From Maritalea myrionectae DSM 19524 (GTDB lineage Bacteria > Pseudomonadota > Alphaproteobacteria > Rhizobiales > Devosiaceae): a DNA stretch of 64,000 bases. The stretch spans positions 915,270 to 979,269 of the forward strand of contig NZ_AUHV01000002.1 in the NCBI RefSeq assembly GCF_000423365.1, given 5' to 3'. Each line of letters starts with the position of its first letter. Positions within the stretch are counted from its first letter, which is position 1. The notes beneath the pieces are model-generated. The model saw only the letters and a list, made by a program, of their open reading frames with translations, was not told where the DNA came from and made no database searches. The translations under genes were made by a program, and so were the position numbers. Shown here in pieces: positions 50,291 through 59,204 of the stretch.

Positions 50291-51068
50291 TATGTTCTCT
50301 CCATTGCTTTGTGGTGGCGGCGATAATGCCGGCATCGATCAGGGGCGCAAAAATCGCGGCCAGCAAAGCGGCAAACACCACTGCCTGAGGCGCGGCGATG
50401 CCCACATCGGCCCAGCCGAGCAGTGCAATCAGTGCCCCAGCCAAGCCACCATAAAGCCAGCGCCCGCCGCGGGTGCTGGCCGAGCAAACCGGGTCTGCCA
50501 CCAGAAAAACCATCCCAAAAACAAGACTTCCCTGCAAGAAAGGCGCGCCCGGATCTGCGCCCATGACAAGCGTGACAACAACAAGGCCGACGACGGCACC
50601 GATCATCACGCGCCCGGACAAGATGCCCGTGAGCAACAGCAAAGCCGCGCCGGGCAAAACCGATATGGCGACCCAGATGCCGGTGCCCTGATGGGCCACC
50701 TCTGGAAAGGCAAAGTATAAAAAGGCGAGCGCAACAACGCCGGCATGAATAAAGTTGCGACCCCAGCCGCCGAATATCTGTTCACCCACCACCGTGCCGA
50801 AACTGACCGCCAGCACAATTTGCCAGGCTTCGGTTATGCCGGAGGCCAAAAGCGCGACGGCAAAGGCGGTCACCACCGCAATCGGAGACAGGGGTTGCGC
50901 ACGCGCAATCAAAAACACGGCCTGCCAAATAAGGATGGTGACCAACGCCACGCCGAACCGGAGCAATGCCGCGCCATCCTGCTCGATCCACAGGGCAGCG
51001 GCCACCGGCAAAAGCGCCACCACCAGCATCCAACTCACCATGTTACGTTGCCATATGCCAGTTGTCAT
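50283..51068 (-). CDS. nqrB: Short, divergent Na+-NQR subunit B
   Basis: At 261 residues this NqrB is far shorter than the roughly 410 residues known for the subunit. The segments GEQIFGGWGRNFIHAGVVAL and GSLVFGMVFLVADPVCSAST are clearly NqrB/RnfD, and FAPLIDAGIIAATTKQW ends it as usual. The N-terminal cytoplasmic region is missing. So is the D-G-x-S-G-A-T motif whose threonine carries covalent FMN; the corresponding stretch reads AHQGTGIWVAISVLPGAAL. It overlaps nqrA and nqrC. The frame is intact, so this looks like a natural compact variant rather than a broken gene. Confidence 0.85.
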   Translation of the reverse strand: MTTGIWQRNMVSWMLVVALLPVAAALWIEQDGAALLRFGVALVTILIWQAVFLIARAQPLSPIAVVTAFAVALLASGITEAWQIVLAVSFGTVVGEQIFGGWGRNFIHAGVVALAFLYFAFPEVAHQGTGIWVAISVLPGAALLLLTGILSGRVMIGAVVGLVVVTLVMGADPGAPFLQGSLVFGMVFLVADPVCSASTRGGRWLYGGLAGALIALLGWADVGIAAPQAVVFAALLAAIFAPLIDAGIIAATTKQWREHNA

Positions 51069-52306
51069 GAGGCCTCCAATGTCGTCAATACGTCGCGCAG
51101 ACGGGCAGCAAAATCTACTTCGCCGCCAGTCGCATAAGTGGCCAAAGCCATATCTTCTTCCGCCAGTTGCAGACAGCCCAACCGCGCCGCGCTTTCAGCA
51201 TCACCAATGCTCAATGCCCGCAATAGCGGCACCACATGAAGCTTTGGGCCGAGGGCATTTTCCACCGCCTGTGTGGGCACAAAAGGCGCGGGCACAGCCG
51301 CAGCCCGCAGCGCAGCCACCAACCAGTTGCGTGGCCGTTCGGGCGGCATATCCAAGACGGTGGCTTGCAGGTGATATCGCGACAAATGGCGGTTTTCACG
51401 CCCACCCAAAGCTGGGCCGGAGAGAATACGCTTCCGGCCGGGCTGCAAATCCTTCCGCGTCAATGCGTGTAAATCCGCCCCCCACCGGACGCGCAAATAG
51501 CGGGCCGTGCTCAGGCCGGGGCCGGACAGCGTGATGGTGCGTTGTCCCGTGAGGTGACCATCGGTCAGCAATATGCCGAGTTCCGCCACATCCTGATAGC
51601 CGATATGCCAGACCGGCTTTTGCCGCGAAGGTGGATGAAGCCGGTTAATATGGGTGCCGACCAAGCCGGCGGGATGATGACCATCCACGTTCACAATCTG
51701 CGTTTGCTCATCCGCCGGGGCCAAAGCATCGCCGCTATGCTGGCAAAGATAGATTTTTCCCGGCGTCAAAAGCTTGAGCGCCGCCACGCCACGGGCAAAG
51801 CTGGTTTCCAGCCCCGACAGCACATCACGCGGATTCGGCGCTTGTGCGTGGGTGTCTGTTGCTGTGATAAAAATGGCAGCAGCCTGCCCGTCCAATGGCG
51901 GCACGCGGTCAAAAGGTCGGGCACGAAGAGCGGGCCACAGCCCGGCGCTCTGCATGAGGGCGCGCAGACCTTCATTAGTATGCGCCTTGCTCACATCAAA
52001 CGACAGTCTATCATCGCCTGCAACCGTGATATGAATGGAGGACAGGCGGCGTTGAGCGCCGATATTGATCTGGTCGATTTTGCCACTGACTGGCGCGGTG
52101 ACCGTGATTCCCGGGTTCCGCCGATCCTCAAAAAGCGGCGTGCCTGCTTTCACCGTTGCGCCCTGATCCACAAGAACCCGCGCGCGCATGCCGGGATAGT
52201 CCACGCCTAAAAGGGCGATGCAATCGGTTTTAACAGTGTCTGTTGGCCCGCTTATGGCTGGGCCGCTGAGTGGATACGGCAAGCCGCCGCGCACACTTAT
52301 CTTCAT
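51065..52306 (-). CDS. nqrA: Na+-NQR subunit A
   Basis: NqrA is the peripheral cytoplasmic subunit involved in quinone interaction. The 413-residue protein begins MKISVRGGLPYPLSGP and contains the RnfC-like barrel-sandwich segment GATVKAGTPLFEDRRNPG, which leads into TAPVSGKIDQINIG. The start at 52306 is chosen because the longer frame runs into the FNR-box promoter and lacks family resemblance. It is first in the leftward nqr operon. At about 35 residues shorter than typical NqrA it also looks divergent. Confidence 0.88.
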   Translation of the reverse strand: MKISVRGGLPYPLSGPAISGPTDTVKTDCIALLGVDYPGMRARVLVDQGATVKAGTPLFEDRRNPGITVTAPVSGKIDQINIGAQRRLSSIHITVAGDDRLSFDVSKAHTNEGLRALMQSAGLWPALRARPFDRVPPLDGQAAAIFITATDTHAQAPNPRDVLSGLETSFARGVAALKLLTPGKIYLCQHSGDALAPADEQTQIVNVDGHHPAGLVGTHINRLHPPSRQKPVWHIGYQDVAELGILLTDGHLTGQRTITLSGPGLSTARYLRVRWGADLHALTRKDLQPGRKRILSGPALGGRENRHLSRYHLQATVLDMPPERPRNWLVAALRAAAVPAPFVPTQAVENALGPKLHVVPLLRALSIGDAESAARLGCLQLAEEDMALATYATGGEVDFAARLRDVLTTLEAS

Positions 52307-52363
52307 GCCGATCAACCCCTTCTGATACAAACCCAAGCCTAGAGGTTTTATTGCGCTCAATCG

Positions 52364-52377
52364 TTGATTTGGGTCAA
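52364..52377. promoter_or_regulatory. FNR/FixK-type box between nqrA and the pentaheme cytochrome
   Basis: TTGATTTGGGTCAA has TTGA-N6-TCAA symmetry and one mismatch to TTGAT-N4-ATCAA. It is centred about 64 bp before nqrA and 60 bp before the cytochrome gene. It suggests low-oxygen control of one or both divergent units. Confidence 0.65.
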
Positions 52378-52429
52378 TCTGATCTGCAACTTGTGGACGT
52401 ATAGTCGGATGCAATGGAGGACCCTCAAT

Positions 52430-53485
52430 ATGAAGCGAAATGTTATTCTCGTTATTCTGGCTGGCCTGAGCCTGTTGCTCGCTCAGGTTGCCCTTTCCCA
52501 AAATGAGTCGACCGGACCGTCAATGGTTGAGCTTTGGCAAAAGTCGGGTCATGCCAATCCGCAGTCGTCTTCCTTCACGCATTGGAATGATGAGGGCGAG
52601 ATCCCGGTTTCATGCGCCGCGTGCCACTCGGGTGAGGGTTTTCGCGCCTTTCACGGTATTGACGGTTCGTCCGTTGGTGTCATCGATAAGCCAGTAGCGA
52701 CTGGCGGTGTCGTTGATTGCGCGACCTGTCATGATGACGGGGTGAAACAACTCGAACAAATTTTGTTCCCCTCTGGCGCGGCAATCGCGGCGCATGACGG
52801 CAGTGCAACTTGTTTGACTTGCCATCAGGGCCGGCAATCTGGTCCCGACCTTGACCAACGCACAACAGGTTTGCCGGATGACGAAGTGAATTCCGAGCTC
52901 AGCTTTGTGAACCCGCATTATGCATTGGCTGCTGCAACCTTGTTCGGTACTGAGGTCAAGGGCGGCTACGAATATCCGGGGCGCGACTATGCCGGGAAGT
53001 TCAGCCATGTCGAAGCCTATTCAACTTGTATCGACTGTCACGATCCGCACAGCACGCAGGTTACGCTGGACAATTGCACAAGCTGTCACACGGTAGATGC
53101 GTTGCGCGATATCCGTACGTCAAAGCTTGATTTTGACGGTGATGGCGATGTAACGAACGGCATTTACGCTGAAATTTCTGCACTTCATGAAAAGCTATTG
53201 TCCGCAATCGAAGCATACGCGGAAACCGTTTCCGAGGCGCCGATCGCCTATGCTAAGCAGTATCCTTACTTCTTTCATGCCGAGACTGAGCCAACCTACG
53301 CCAACCGCTACAATGCGTGGACCCCTGCCCTTTTGCGCGCCGCTTATAACTATCAGTTCATTGGCATGGACAAGGGCGCTTATGCCCACAACCCCCATTA
53401 TGCGGTGCAACTGCTGCATGACGCGATCACTGATCTCGCAGACCGCACCAACACGACAAATATCGAGATTGGGCCTCGCCCGTAA
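52430..53485 (+). CDS. Exported pentaheme cytochrome c
   Basis: The 351-residue protein has a signal peptide (MKRNVILVILAGLSLLLAQV to about ALSQ) and five CXXCH heme motifs at residues 62-66 (CAACH), 97-101 (CATCH), 128-132 (CLTCH), 200-204 (CIDCH) and 216-220 (CTSCH). The last 130 residues contain no heme motif. The start at 52430 has GGAGG upstream. It is divergent from nqrA, with an FNR-type box between. I cannot assign it to a named family; a periplasmic electron carrier used at low oxygen is the likely role. Confidence 0.85.
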   Translation: MKRNVILVILAGLSLLLAQVALSQNESTGPSMVELWQKSGHANPQSSSFTHWNDEGEIPVSCAACHSGEGFRAFHGIDGSSVGVIDKPVATGGVVDCATCHDDGVKQLEQILFPSGAAIAAHDGSATCLTCHQGRQSGPDLDQRTTGLPDDEVNSELSFVNPHYALAAATLFGTEVKGGYEYPGRDYAGKFSHVEAYSTCIDCHDPHSTQVTLDNCTSCHTVDALRDIRTSKLDFDGDGDVTNGIYAEISALHEKLLSAIEAYAETVSEAPIAYAKQYPYFFHAETEPTYANRYNAWTPALLRAAYNYQFIGMDKGAYAHNPHYAVQLLHDAITDLADRTNTTNIEIGPRP

Positions 53486-53496
53486 TACACAAAGCC

Positions 53497-53523
53497 CATG
53501 AAAGCCGCCTCGCGGCTTTCATG
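53497..53523 (+). terminator. Hairpin after the cytochrome gene
   Basis: A perfect 12-bp stem CATGAAAGCCGC/GCGGCTTTCATG with a 3-base loop, 11 bp after the stop. No long T-tract follows, but the stem is strong. Confidence 0.65.
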
Positions 53524-53669
53524 CTGTTCGTCTGATCGGCATTAGAGTGGGCAAGGTAGTATACCCAATACTGCATTTCAGCGGTTGCAGGTTGCCAACC
53601 GTCGCAAAATCCCAATAGCAGACATTGGGACATTTGATTTGAGTTTACTCAAAACAGACCTTCGTCGAA

Positions 53670-54563
53670 CTATTGGTCTAAATTGTAGGTTAGTCGCTCG
53701 TGAAACTTGCTGGCGGCGAATGAAAGATGCCGCTTGCGCTCTATGACGACATTTATGTAGCCGGACCCAACATCGTTTTCGTGAAGTTTCAAGACCTTAT
53801 ACCCAACAGGGACAACGCCGATTTGATTGGGGTTCGGCAATATTGCAAGGCCGATCAAGGCAATGGGTGTTTGTTGGAGATATTGTGTCTGATCCGGGCA
53901 GGACAGATATAGCGTGGGTTCGATATCCTGTCTTTCGCATGCCCCCTCAAATTTCGCCATTAACTCGGTGTGTGTTGGCGGTGTAACAAGATTCAGGCCC
54001 TCCAGATGGTGGAGGCGCGCGGTTCGATCCTGTCCGAGCTTCGCACCATTTGGCACCATTAAACATATATCGACTTGTTTGGAGAAATTGATCTTTATGT
54101 TGCGGCTTAATTGGGGTTGATAAAAAAGGGCAAAGTCAATGTTGCCATTTACAAGTTGATCTTCGAGATCGGATTGAGACACGAGTTGGATTGATAGTTC
54201 AACTTGCGGGAACTCCTGTTTGAACTCGGTAATAAGAGGCACTAGGAACCCTGTGTGAATGTCTGCACTTACGCCAATCGTAACCTTGCCGATGTGCAGC
54301 CCCTTAACCGCCTCGATCTGAGAATTCATTCTGTCGTAGCTTGTCAATTGTTCCAAAGCAAAGCGATAAAACAGCTCTCCCTCAACGGAAAGCGCCACGC
54401 CGCGTGACAACCGGTCGAACACCGATATCCCCAGATCCAGTTCCAGCGCCTGAATGTTTCGATTGAGCGCGGACGGCGAAATTGCGAGCGTTTCTGCGGC
54501 CCCACGAATAGAACCAGCCTCTACGATTGCCCTAACATATTTGAATGTTTGTAAGTGACGCAT
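53670..54563 (-). CDS. LysR-family transcriptional regulator
   Basis: The 297-residue protein has the N-terminal LysR helix-turn-helix (residues about 15-60: AGSIRGAAETLAISPSALNR) and a LysR substrate-binding domain (GLHIGKVTIGVSADIHTGFL and beyond). The ATG at 54563 gives the family's usual start, MRHLQTFKYVRAI. It is divergent from urtA. LysR proteins often control the divergently transcribed unit, so it may regulate the urea genes, although nitrogen regulation of these is more commonly by NtrC. The effector is unknown. Confidence 0.87.
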   Translation of the reverse strand: MRHLQTFKYVRAIVEAGSIRGAAETLAISPSALNRNIQALELDLGISVFDRLSRGVALSVEGELFYRFALEQLTSYDRMNSQIEAVKGLHIGKVTIGVSADIHTGFLVPLITEFKQEFPQVELSIQLVSQSDLEDQLVNGNIDFALFYQPQLSRNIKINFSKQVDICLMVPNGAKLGQDRTARLHHLEGLNLVTPPTHTELMAKFEGACERQDIEPTLYLSCPDQTQYLQQTPIALIGLAILPNPNQIGVVPVGYKVLKLHENDVGSGYINVVIERKRHLSFAASKFHERLTYNLDQ

Positions 54564-54694
54564 GATTATTGTTTCACCACACTGGTGCAAAAAACGCAAC
54601 ATTAAGCGCACTTCTTTGCGGCAGACAGCAACACTCAATGTTTATTACCGTTCTGGCATGTCCAAAATGCTGATCAGTTATGGGCTCGAATGAA

Positions 54695-54718
54695 CGCGAA
54701 AAGCGCAGGGCTTTCGCG
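54695..54718 (+). promoter_or_regulatory. Hairpin in the urtA leader
   Basis: CGCGAAAAGC and GCTTTCGCG form a stem with one bulged A just before the urtA ribosome binding site (GAGAGAG). It could affect translation or mRNA stability. Weak evidence. Confidence 0.3.
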
Positions 54719-54735
54719 ACAACATTGAGAGAGAA

Positions 54736-56001
54736 ATGATGAAAAAGCTGCTTCTAGCAACCGCAATGTGCGCCGCCGCCACAACATCAGCATTCGCGGA
54801 AATCAAGGTGGGGATTCTGCACTCATTGTCAGGGACAATGGCAATTTCTGAAACAACATTGAAAGACACCATGTTGATGCTCATTGAGCAACAGAATGAA
54901 AAGGGTGGTCTATTGGGCGAGGAGATCGTGCCCGTGGTGGTCGATCCAGCATCAGACTGGCCTTTGTTTGCCGAAAAGGCGCGTGAACTTCTAACAGTTC
55001 ATGAGGTTGATGTGATCTTTGGGAACTGGACTTCTGTATCTCGGAAATCTGTTCTTCCAGTTATTGAAGAATTGAACGGCTTGCTGTTTTACCCGGTTCA
55101 ATATGAAGGCGAAGAATCTTCCAAGAACGTTTTCTACACTGGTGCTGCACCCAACCAACAGGCCATCCCGGCGACCGATTATTTCCTGGAGGAGTTGGGC
55201 GTAGAGAAATTTGCACTTCTGGGTACAGACTATGTCTATCCACGCACAACGAACAAAATTCTCGCCCAATATTTGGCTGACAAAGGCATCTCTGAAAGCG
55301 ACATCTTTGTAAACTACACGCCATTTGGCCATTCTGACTGGTCAAAGATCGTTGCTGATGTGGTTGCACTTGGCGCTGATGGCAAGAAAGTCGGCGTGAT
55401 CTCAACCATCAATGGCGATGCCAATATCGGCTTCTATAAAGAGCTAGCTGCAGCTGGTGTCTCCGCTGCAGATATTCCAGTTGTTGCGTTTTCAGTGGGT
55501 GAGGAAGAGCTGACCGGCTTGGACACAACCAACCTTGTTGGTCACCTTGCGGCTTGGAACTATTTTCAGTCTGCCGATAGTGAAGCGAATGCAAGCTTCA
55601 TCGAAACATGGAAAGAGCGCATGGGTGAAGATCGGGTGACGAACGACCCCATGGAGGCGCACTATATCGGGTTTAACATGTGGGTGAATGCTGTCGAACA
55701 AGCCGGCACAACCGATGTGGATGCTGTGCGTGAGGCCATGTACGGCCAGCAATTTGAAAACCTGACTGGCGGCACAGCCGAGATGTTGGTGAACCACCAC
55801 CTGACAAAACCCGTGCTGATTGGTGAGATCCAAGAGGACGGCCAGTTCGACATTATCAGCCAGACTGAAGAAGTGCCGGGTGATGCATGGACAGATTTTC
55901 TTCCAGAATCTGCTGTCCTGAAATCAGATTGGAAAGAGCTTGGCTGCGGTATGTACAACACCGAAACATCAAGCTGCGTTCAGATCAAATCTAACTACTA
56001 A
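54736..56001 (+). CDS. urtA: Urea ABC transporter substrate-binding protein
   Basis: This periplasmic urea-binding protein has 421 residues and a signal peptide (MMKKLLLATAMCAAATTSAF to about FAE). The UrtA-specific opening IKVGILHSLSGTMAISETTL and GLLFYPVQYEGEESSKNVFY are diagnostic. The start has GAGAGAG upstream. It is first in a long operon that continues into urtBCDE and the urease genes. The protein ends in a cysteine pair region (GCGMYNTETSSCVQIK). Confidence 0.95.
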   Translation: MMKKLLLATAMCAAATTSAFAEIKVGILHSLSGTMAISETTLKDTMLMLIEQQNEKGGLLGEEIVPVVVDPASDWPLFAEKARELLTVHEVDVIFGNWTSVSRKSVLPVIEELNGLLFYPVQYEGEESSKNVFYTGAAPNQQAIPATDYFLEELGVEKFALLGTDYVYPRTTNKILAQYLADKGISESDIFVNYTPFGHSDWSKIVADVVALGADGKKVGVISTINGDANIGFYKELAAAGVSAADIPVVAFSVGEEELTGLDTTNLVGHLAAWNYFQSADSEANASFIETWKERMGEDRVTNDPMEAHYIGFNMWVNAVEQAGTTDVDAVREAMYGQQFENLTGGTAEMLVNHHLTKPVLIGEIQEDGQFDIISQTEEVPGDAWTDFLPESAVLKSDWKELGCGMYNTETSSCVQIKSNY

Positions 56002-56061
56002 TCCTATTGTTTGACCGATGAGAGGGCGGGGCTCTGCCCTCTCATTTGCTTGGAGACCAAT

Positions 56062-58023
56062 GTGATATCTCGATTTCTCTTATTGCTGGCATGCTTTCTG
56101 ATCGTACTGCCCACCCAAGCACAGGAAGGCACTGCTCCTTCCTTGAAATCCATTGTGTCTCAAAACGCACCGGACATCATCAAAGGCTCCGTGAGGACCG
56201 CCCCCCCAATCATTGATGCACTCGTCGCTCTGGACGATCCCAGCAGCCTACGGTTTCTTTCGCTTTGGCAGGAAAAAGACCTTTGGTATCGCAAGTCTGA
56301 CGAAGAAATTTTTGTCGCAGAAAAGCGTGAAGACCGCACCTACGAATTGTTTGATATTGCCACCTTGGAACTTGTCGAAACCCTGCCCAAAAAGCAGATC
56401 AAGCAAATCAAACCCAATTCAGGTTTGCGGGCGCTCATTGATGAAGCCTTGGTGATCTCCCGGCTCAAAAGCGCCGACATGTCAGTCAGACAGGAAGCTA
56501 TTTCAAGCCTATCACGCTTAGCCAACAAGCAGCATTTGCTGCCGTTGCGCGGGGCCATCAGTGCCGAACCCAACCAGGCGCTAAAAGCGGAAATGGAGCG
56601 GCTTGAACGTTTTTTGACTATTCAGTTCGGTGCGAGCTCTGAGGAACGGGTGAGTGCCATTCATAGAGCATCAGATGATCTGTCAGTTGAAACGCGCGCC
56701 AACCTAAATCGTGTCACCAGTTCGACAATGGCATTAAAAGACATGCTGGACGATGATGCCAACATTGCCCGGCACGTCATCCCGGGAGAGGCCGATTTTA
56801 GTGTTGAAGATGCGTATCAGCTTCTCATCGACAACGACCTTGCCGAAGCTATTCCCACCGCCAGCGAACGAACACAATTCCTTATCGAAAACATTGGGGA
56901 AGGAAAAGTCGGCCGATTCACATTGCACAATCTCGACACTCAAAAAAATCGCGATGCGGCCTATCTTTCACTTGTTGCTGAAGGAAAAGCACCCTTTTGG
57001 TCACCAGGGCTTAGCGCAGACATATTGGTTGAACAATTTGAGTTTGTAGAAGTCTATGATGAAAGGGATGCCCAAGTAACACAGGCGGCGGAAGTCGCGC
57101 TTGAAAAGATCGAAACCAGCGTCGCCTTGTCTGAGTTTGTGGATGTTTTGCTTGACGCCATTTCGCTGGCATCCATCTATTTCCTGGCTGCAATTGGCCT
57201 GGCCATCACTTTCGGCGTTATGCGCGTTATCAATATGGCCCATGGCGAATTCATCATGATGGGCGCATACACTGGCTTTGCGGTCCAGCAATTCGTCACA
57301 AACTACACCCTGTCTATCATCATCGCCATTCCTCTGGCGTTTGCCGTGACCTTTTTTGCTGGTGTTGCCTTAGAGCGATTGGTCATTAGACACCTTTATC
57401 ATCGTCCTCTGGAAACTCTTCTTGCAACATTTGGCATTTCCATCGCGCTGCAACAGCTTGCGAAAAACATTTTTGGCACCCAGGCACGGCCGCTCACCGC
57501 GCCAGAATGGTTGGATGGAGCCTTAGTGATCAATGATGTGATCTCCATTTCCTTGATTAGGATCGCGATCTTTGGATTGGGTGTCCTATTTTTCGTGGTG
57601 CTCTTGTTTGTACTGAACAAAACAAGGTTTGGGTTGGAAACGCGTGCGGTGACCCAAAACCGCCAAATGGCGGCAAGCATGGGCATCAACCCGAACTTCA
57701 TCAACATGCTGACCTTTGGCCTTGGCTCTGGCATTGCGGGCATCGCAGGCGTCGCAATTGGCCTATACGCCAAAGTGACGTCAGAAATGGGCGGTGACTA
57801 TATCGTCCAAAGCTTCATGACCGTGGTCGTTGGTGGTGTTGGAAACATTTGGGGCACGCTGGCTGGCGCTGTGATGATCGGCTTTTTGCAAAAAGGCATC
57901 GAATGGTTCAATCCGGCAAACACTTTGGCGGCACAAACCTACATGATCATCTTCATCATCATTTTCATTCAATTTCGACCTCGCGGCATTATCGCCCTTA
58001 AAGGTCGGGCAGCGGGAGATTGA
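56062..58023 (+). CDS. urtB: Urea ABC transporter permease UrtB with long N-terminal exported domain
   Basis: The 653-residue protein begins at GTG 56062 (GGAGA upstream) with a signal-like helix (ISRFLLLLACFLIVLPTQAQ). A 330-residue extracytoplasmic domain follows. The LivH-like permease core starts near residue 355 (AISLASIYFLAAIGLAITFG, VMRVINMAHGEFIMMGAYTG). UrtB proteins commonly carry an N-terminal extension, but this one is longer than the usual 180-200 residues. It includes a helical-repeat-like part (ADMSVRQEAISSLSRLANKQ). Confidence 0.92.
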   Translation: MISRFLLLLACFLIVLPTQAQEGTAPSLKSIVSQNAPDIIKGSVRTAPPIIDALVALDDPSSLRFLSLWQEKDLWYRKSDEEIFVAEKREDRTYELFDIATLELVETLPKKQIKQIKPNSGLRALIDEALVISRLKSADMSVRQEAISSLSRLANKQHLLPLRGAISAEPNQALKAEMERLERFLTIQFGASSEERVSAIHRASDDLSVETRANLNRVTSSTMALKDMLDDDANIARHVIPGEADFSVEDAYQLLIDNDLAEAIPTASERTQFLIENIGEGKVGRFTLHNLDTQKNRDAAYLSLVAEGKAPFWSPGLSADILVEQFEFVEVYDERDAQVTQAAEVALEKIETSVALSEFVDVLLDAISLASIYFLAAIGLAITFGVMRVINMAHGEFIMMGAYTGFAVQQFVTNYTLSIIIAIPLAFAVTFFAGVALERLVIRHLYHRPLETLLATFGISIALQQLAKNIFGTQARPLTAPEWLDGALVINDVISISLIRIAIFGLGVLFFVVLLFVLNKTRFGLETRAVTQNRQMAASMGINPNFINMLTFGLGSGIAGIAGVAIGLYAKVTSEMGGDYIVQSFMTVVVGGVGNIWGTLAGAVMIGFLQKGIEWFNPANTLAAQTYMIIFIIIFIQFRPRGIIALKGRAAGD

Positions 58024-58025
58024 TC

Positions 58026-59204
58026 ATGCAAGGCCCCTTGACCCAGTTTTTGATGAAAAACCCGAGCGTTTTGATTTTTCTCGGATTGCTCTCCGCTTTC
58101 ACCATTTTCGCCGCCATCGGCAGCGAGGCATTCGGCATCGGGTTCATTTCAACATCGATGATCAAAACACTTGGCAAAACACTTTGTTTTTGCCTGATCG
58201 CCATCGCCATGGACCTTGTGTGGGGCTATTGCGGCATCTTGAGCCTGGGGCATTTCGCCTTCTTTGGGCTTGGCGGATATATGATTGGCATGTGGTTGAT
58301 GTATGAACGCACGCGCCTCATCGTGGAAAGCTCCATGGCGAATGCAGCACTGCCCCCCACCCCACAGGAAATTCAGGAGGCCATTGGCACGCAAATTTTC
58401 GGCGTTGTCGGTGGTGCCGAAATTCCGGCAATCTGGGCGTTTGCACATTCCTTACCGATCCAGCTTGCGCTGGTCGTGCTGGTGCCCGGTTTGCTTGCCT
58501 TGGTTTTTGGCTGGCTCGCATTTCGCAGTCGCGTAACAGGCGTTTATTTGTCGATCCTGACGCAGGCTATGACGTTGGCGTTGGCGCTCTATCTTTTCCA
58601 AAACGATAGCGGCCTTCGCGGCAATAATGGTCTTTCTGGCTTGCAAAATATTCCGGGGCTTGACCATGTGCCCCAATCTCATATCTCCCTTTATTTCCTT
58701 TTGGCGTCTGCGTTTGCGCTGGGCCTTGGATTTGTCATTGCCAAGCTTATTGTCGAGAACAAAATGGGCAATGTGATCAAGGGTATTCGTGACAATGAGG
58801 CGCGTGTACGCTTTCTCGGATATCACGTGGAGACCTATAAGCTGTTCATCTTTGTGCTTACGGCCATAATGGCCGCAATAGCCGGTGCCATTTACTATCC
58901 TCAGGCGGGCATCATCAACCCAGCGGAAATCGCGCCGATTGCCTCAATTTATCTTGCTGTTTGGGTGGCGATAGGCGGGCGTGGCCGCATTTACGGCGCG
59001 GTGATTGGTGCCGCGCTTGTGTCGATGCTATCCAGTTTGTTCACCGGGGGTCAGATACCGAATATTGAGGTCGGCCCCGTCAATGTCGTCTGGGTGGATT
59101 GGTGGCTCGTTTTGTTGGGCGTGAGTTTTGTCGCCGTAACACTTTACGCACCTAAGGGAATTGGTGGCCTAATCGATATGATTAAAATGGAGCGGACAAA
59201 ATGA
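58026..59204 (+). CDS. urtC: Urea ABC transporter permease UrtC
   Basis: A 392-residue LivM-like permease with about ten helices. DLVWGYCGILSLGHFAFFGL is the family signature and IRDNEARVRFLGYHVETYKL the EAA-type loop. The ATG at 58026 has GGGAGA upstream and nearly abuts the urtB stop. The gene overlaps urtD by four bases. It pairs with UrtB in the membrane. Confidence 0.93.
   Translation: MQGPLTQFLMKNPSVLIFLGLLSAFTIFAAIGSEAFGIGFISTSMIKTLGKTLCFCLIAIAMDLVWGYCGILSLGHFAFFGLGGYMIGMWLMYERTRLIVESSMANAALPPTPQEIQEAIGTQIFGVVGGAEIPAIWAFAHSLPIQLALVVLVPGLLALVFGWLAFRSRVTGVYLSILTQAMTLALALYLFQNDSGLRGNNGLSGLQNIPGLDHVPQSHISLYFLLASAFALGLGFVIAKLIVENKMGNVIKGIRDNEARVRFLGYHVETYKLFIFVLTAIMAAIAGAIYYPQAGIINPAEIAPIASIYLAVWVAIGGRGRIYGAVIGAALVSMLSSLFTGGQIPNIEVGPVNVVWVDWWLVLLGVSFVAVTLYAPKGIGGLIDMIKMERTK

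Noticed and set aside
45863-52306. Rnf complex instead of Nqr
   Set aside because: NqrF has ferredoxin plus FAD/NADH domains, NqrM is present, and no RnfB or ferredoxin-rich RnfC is found.
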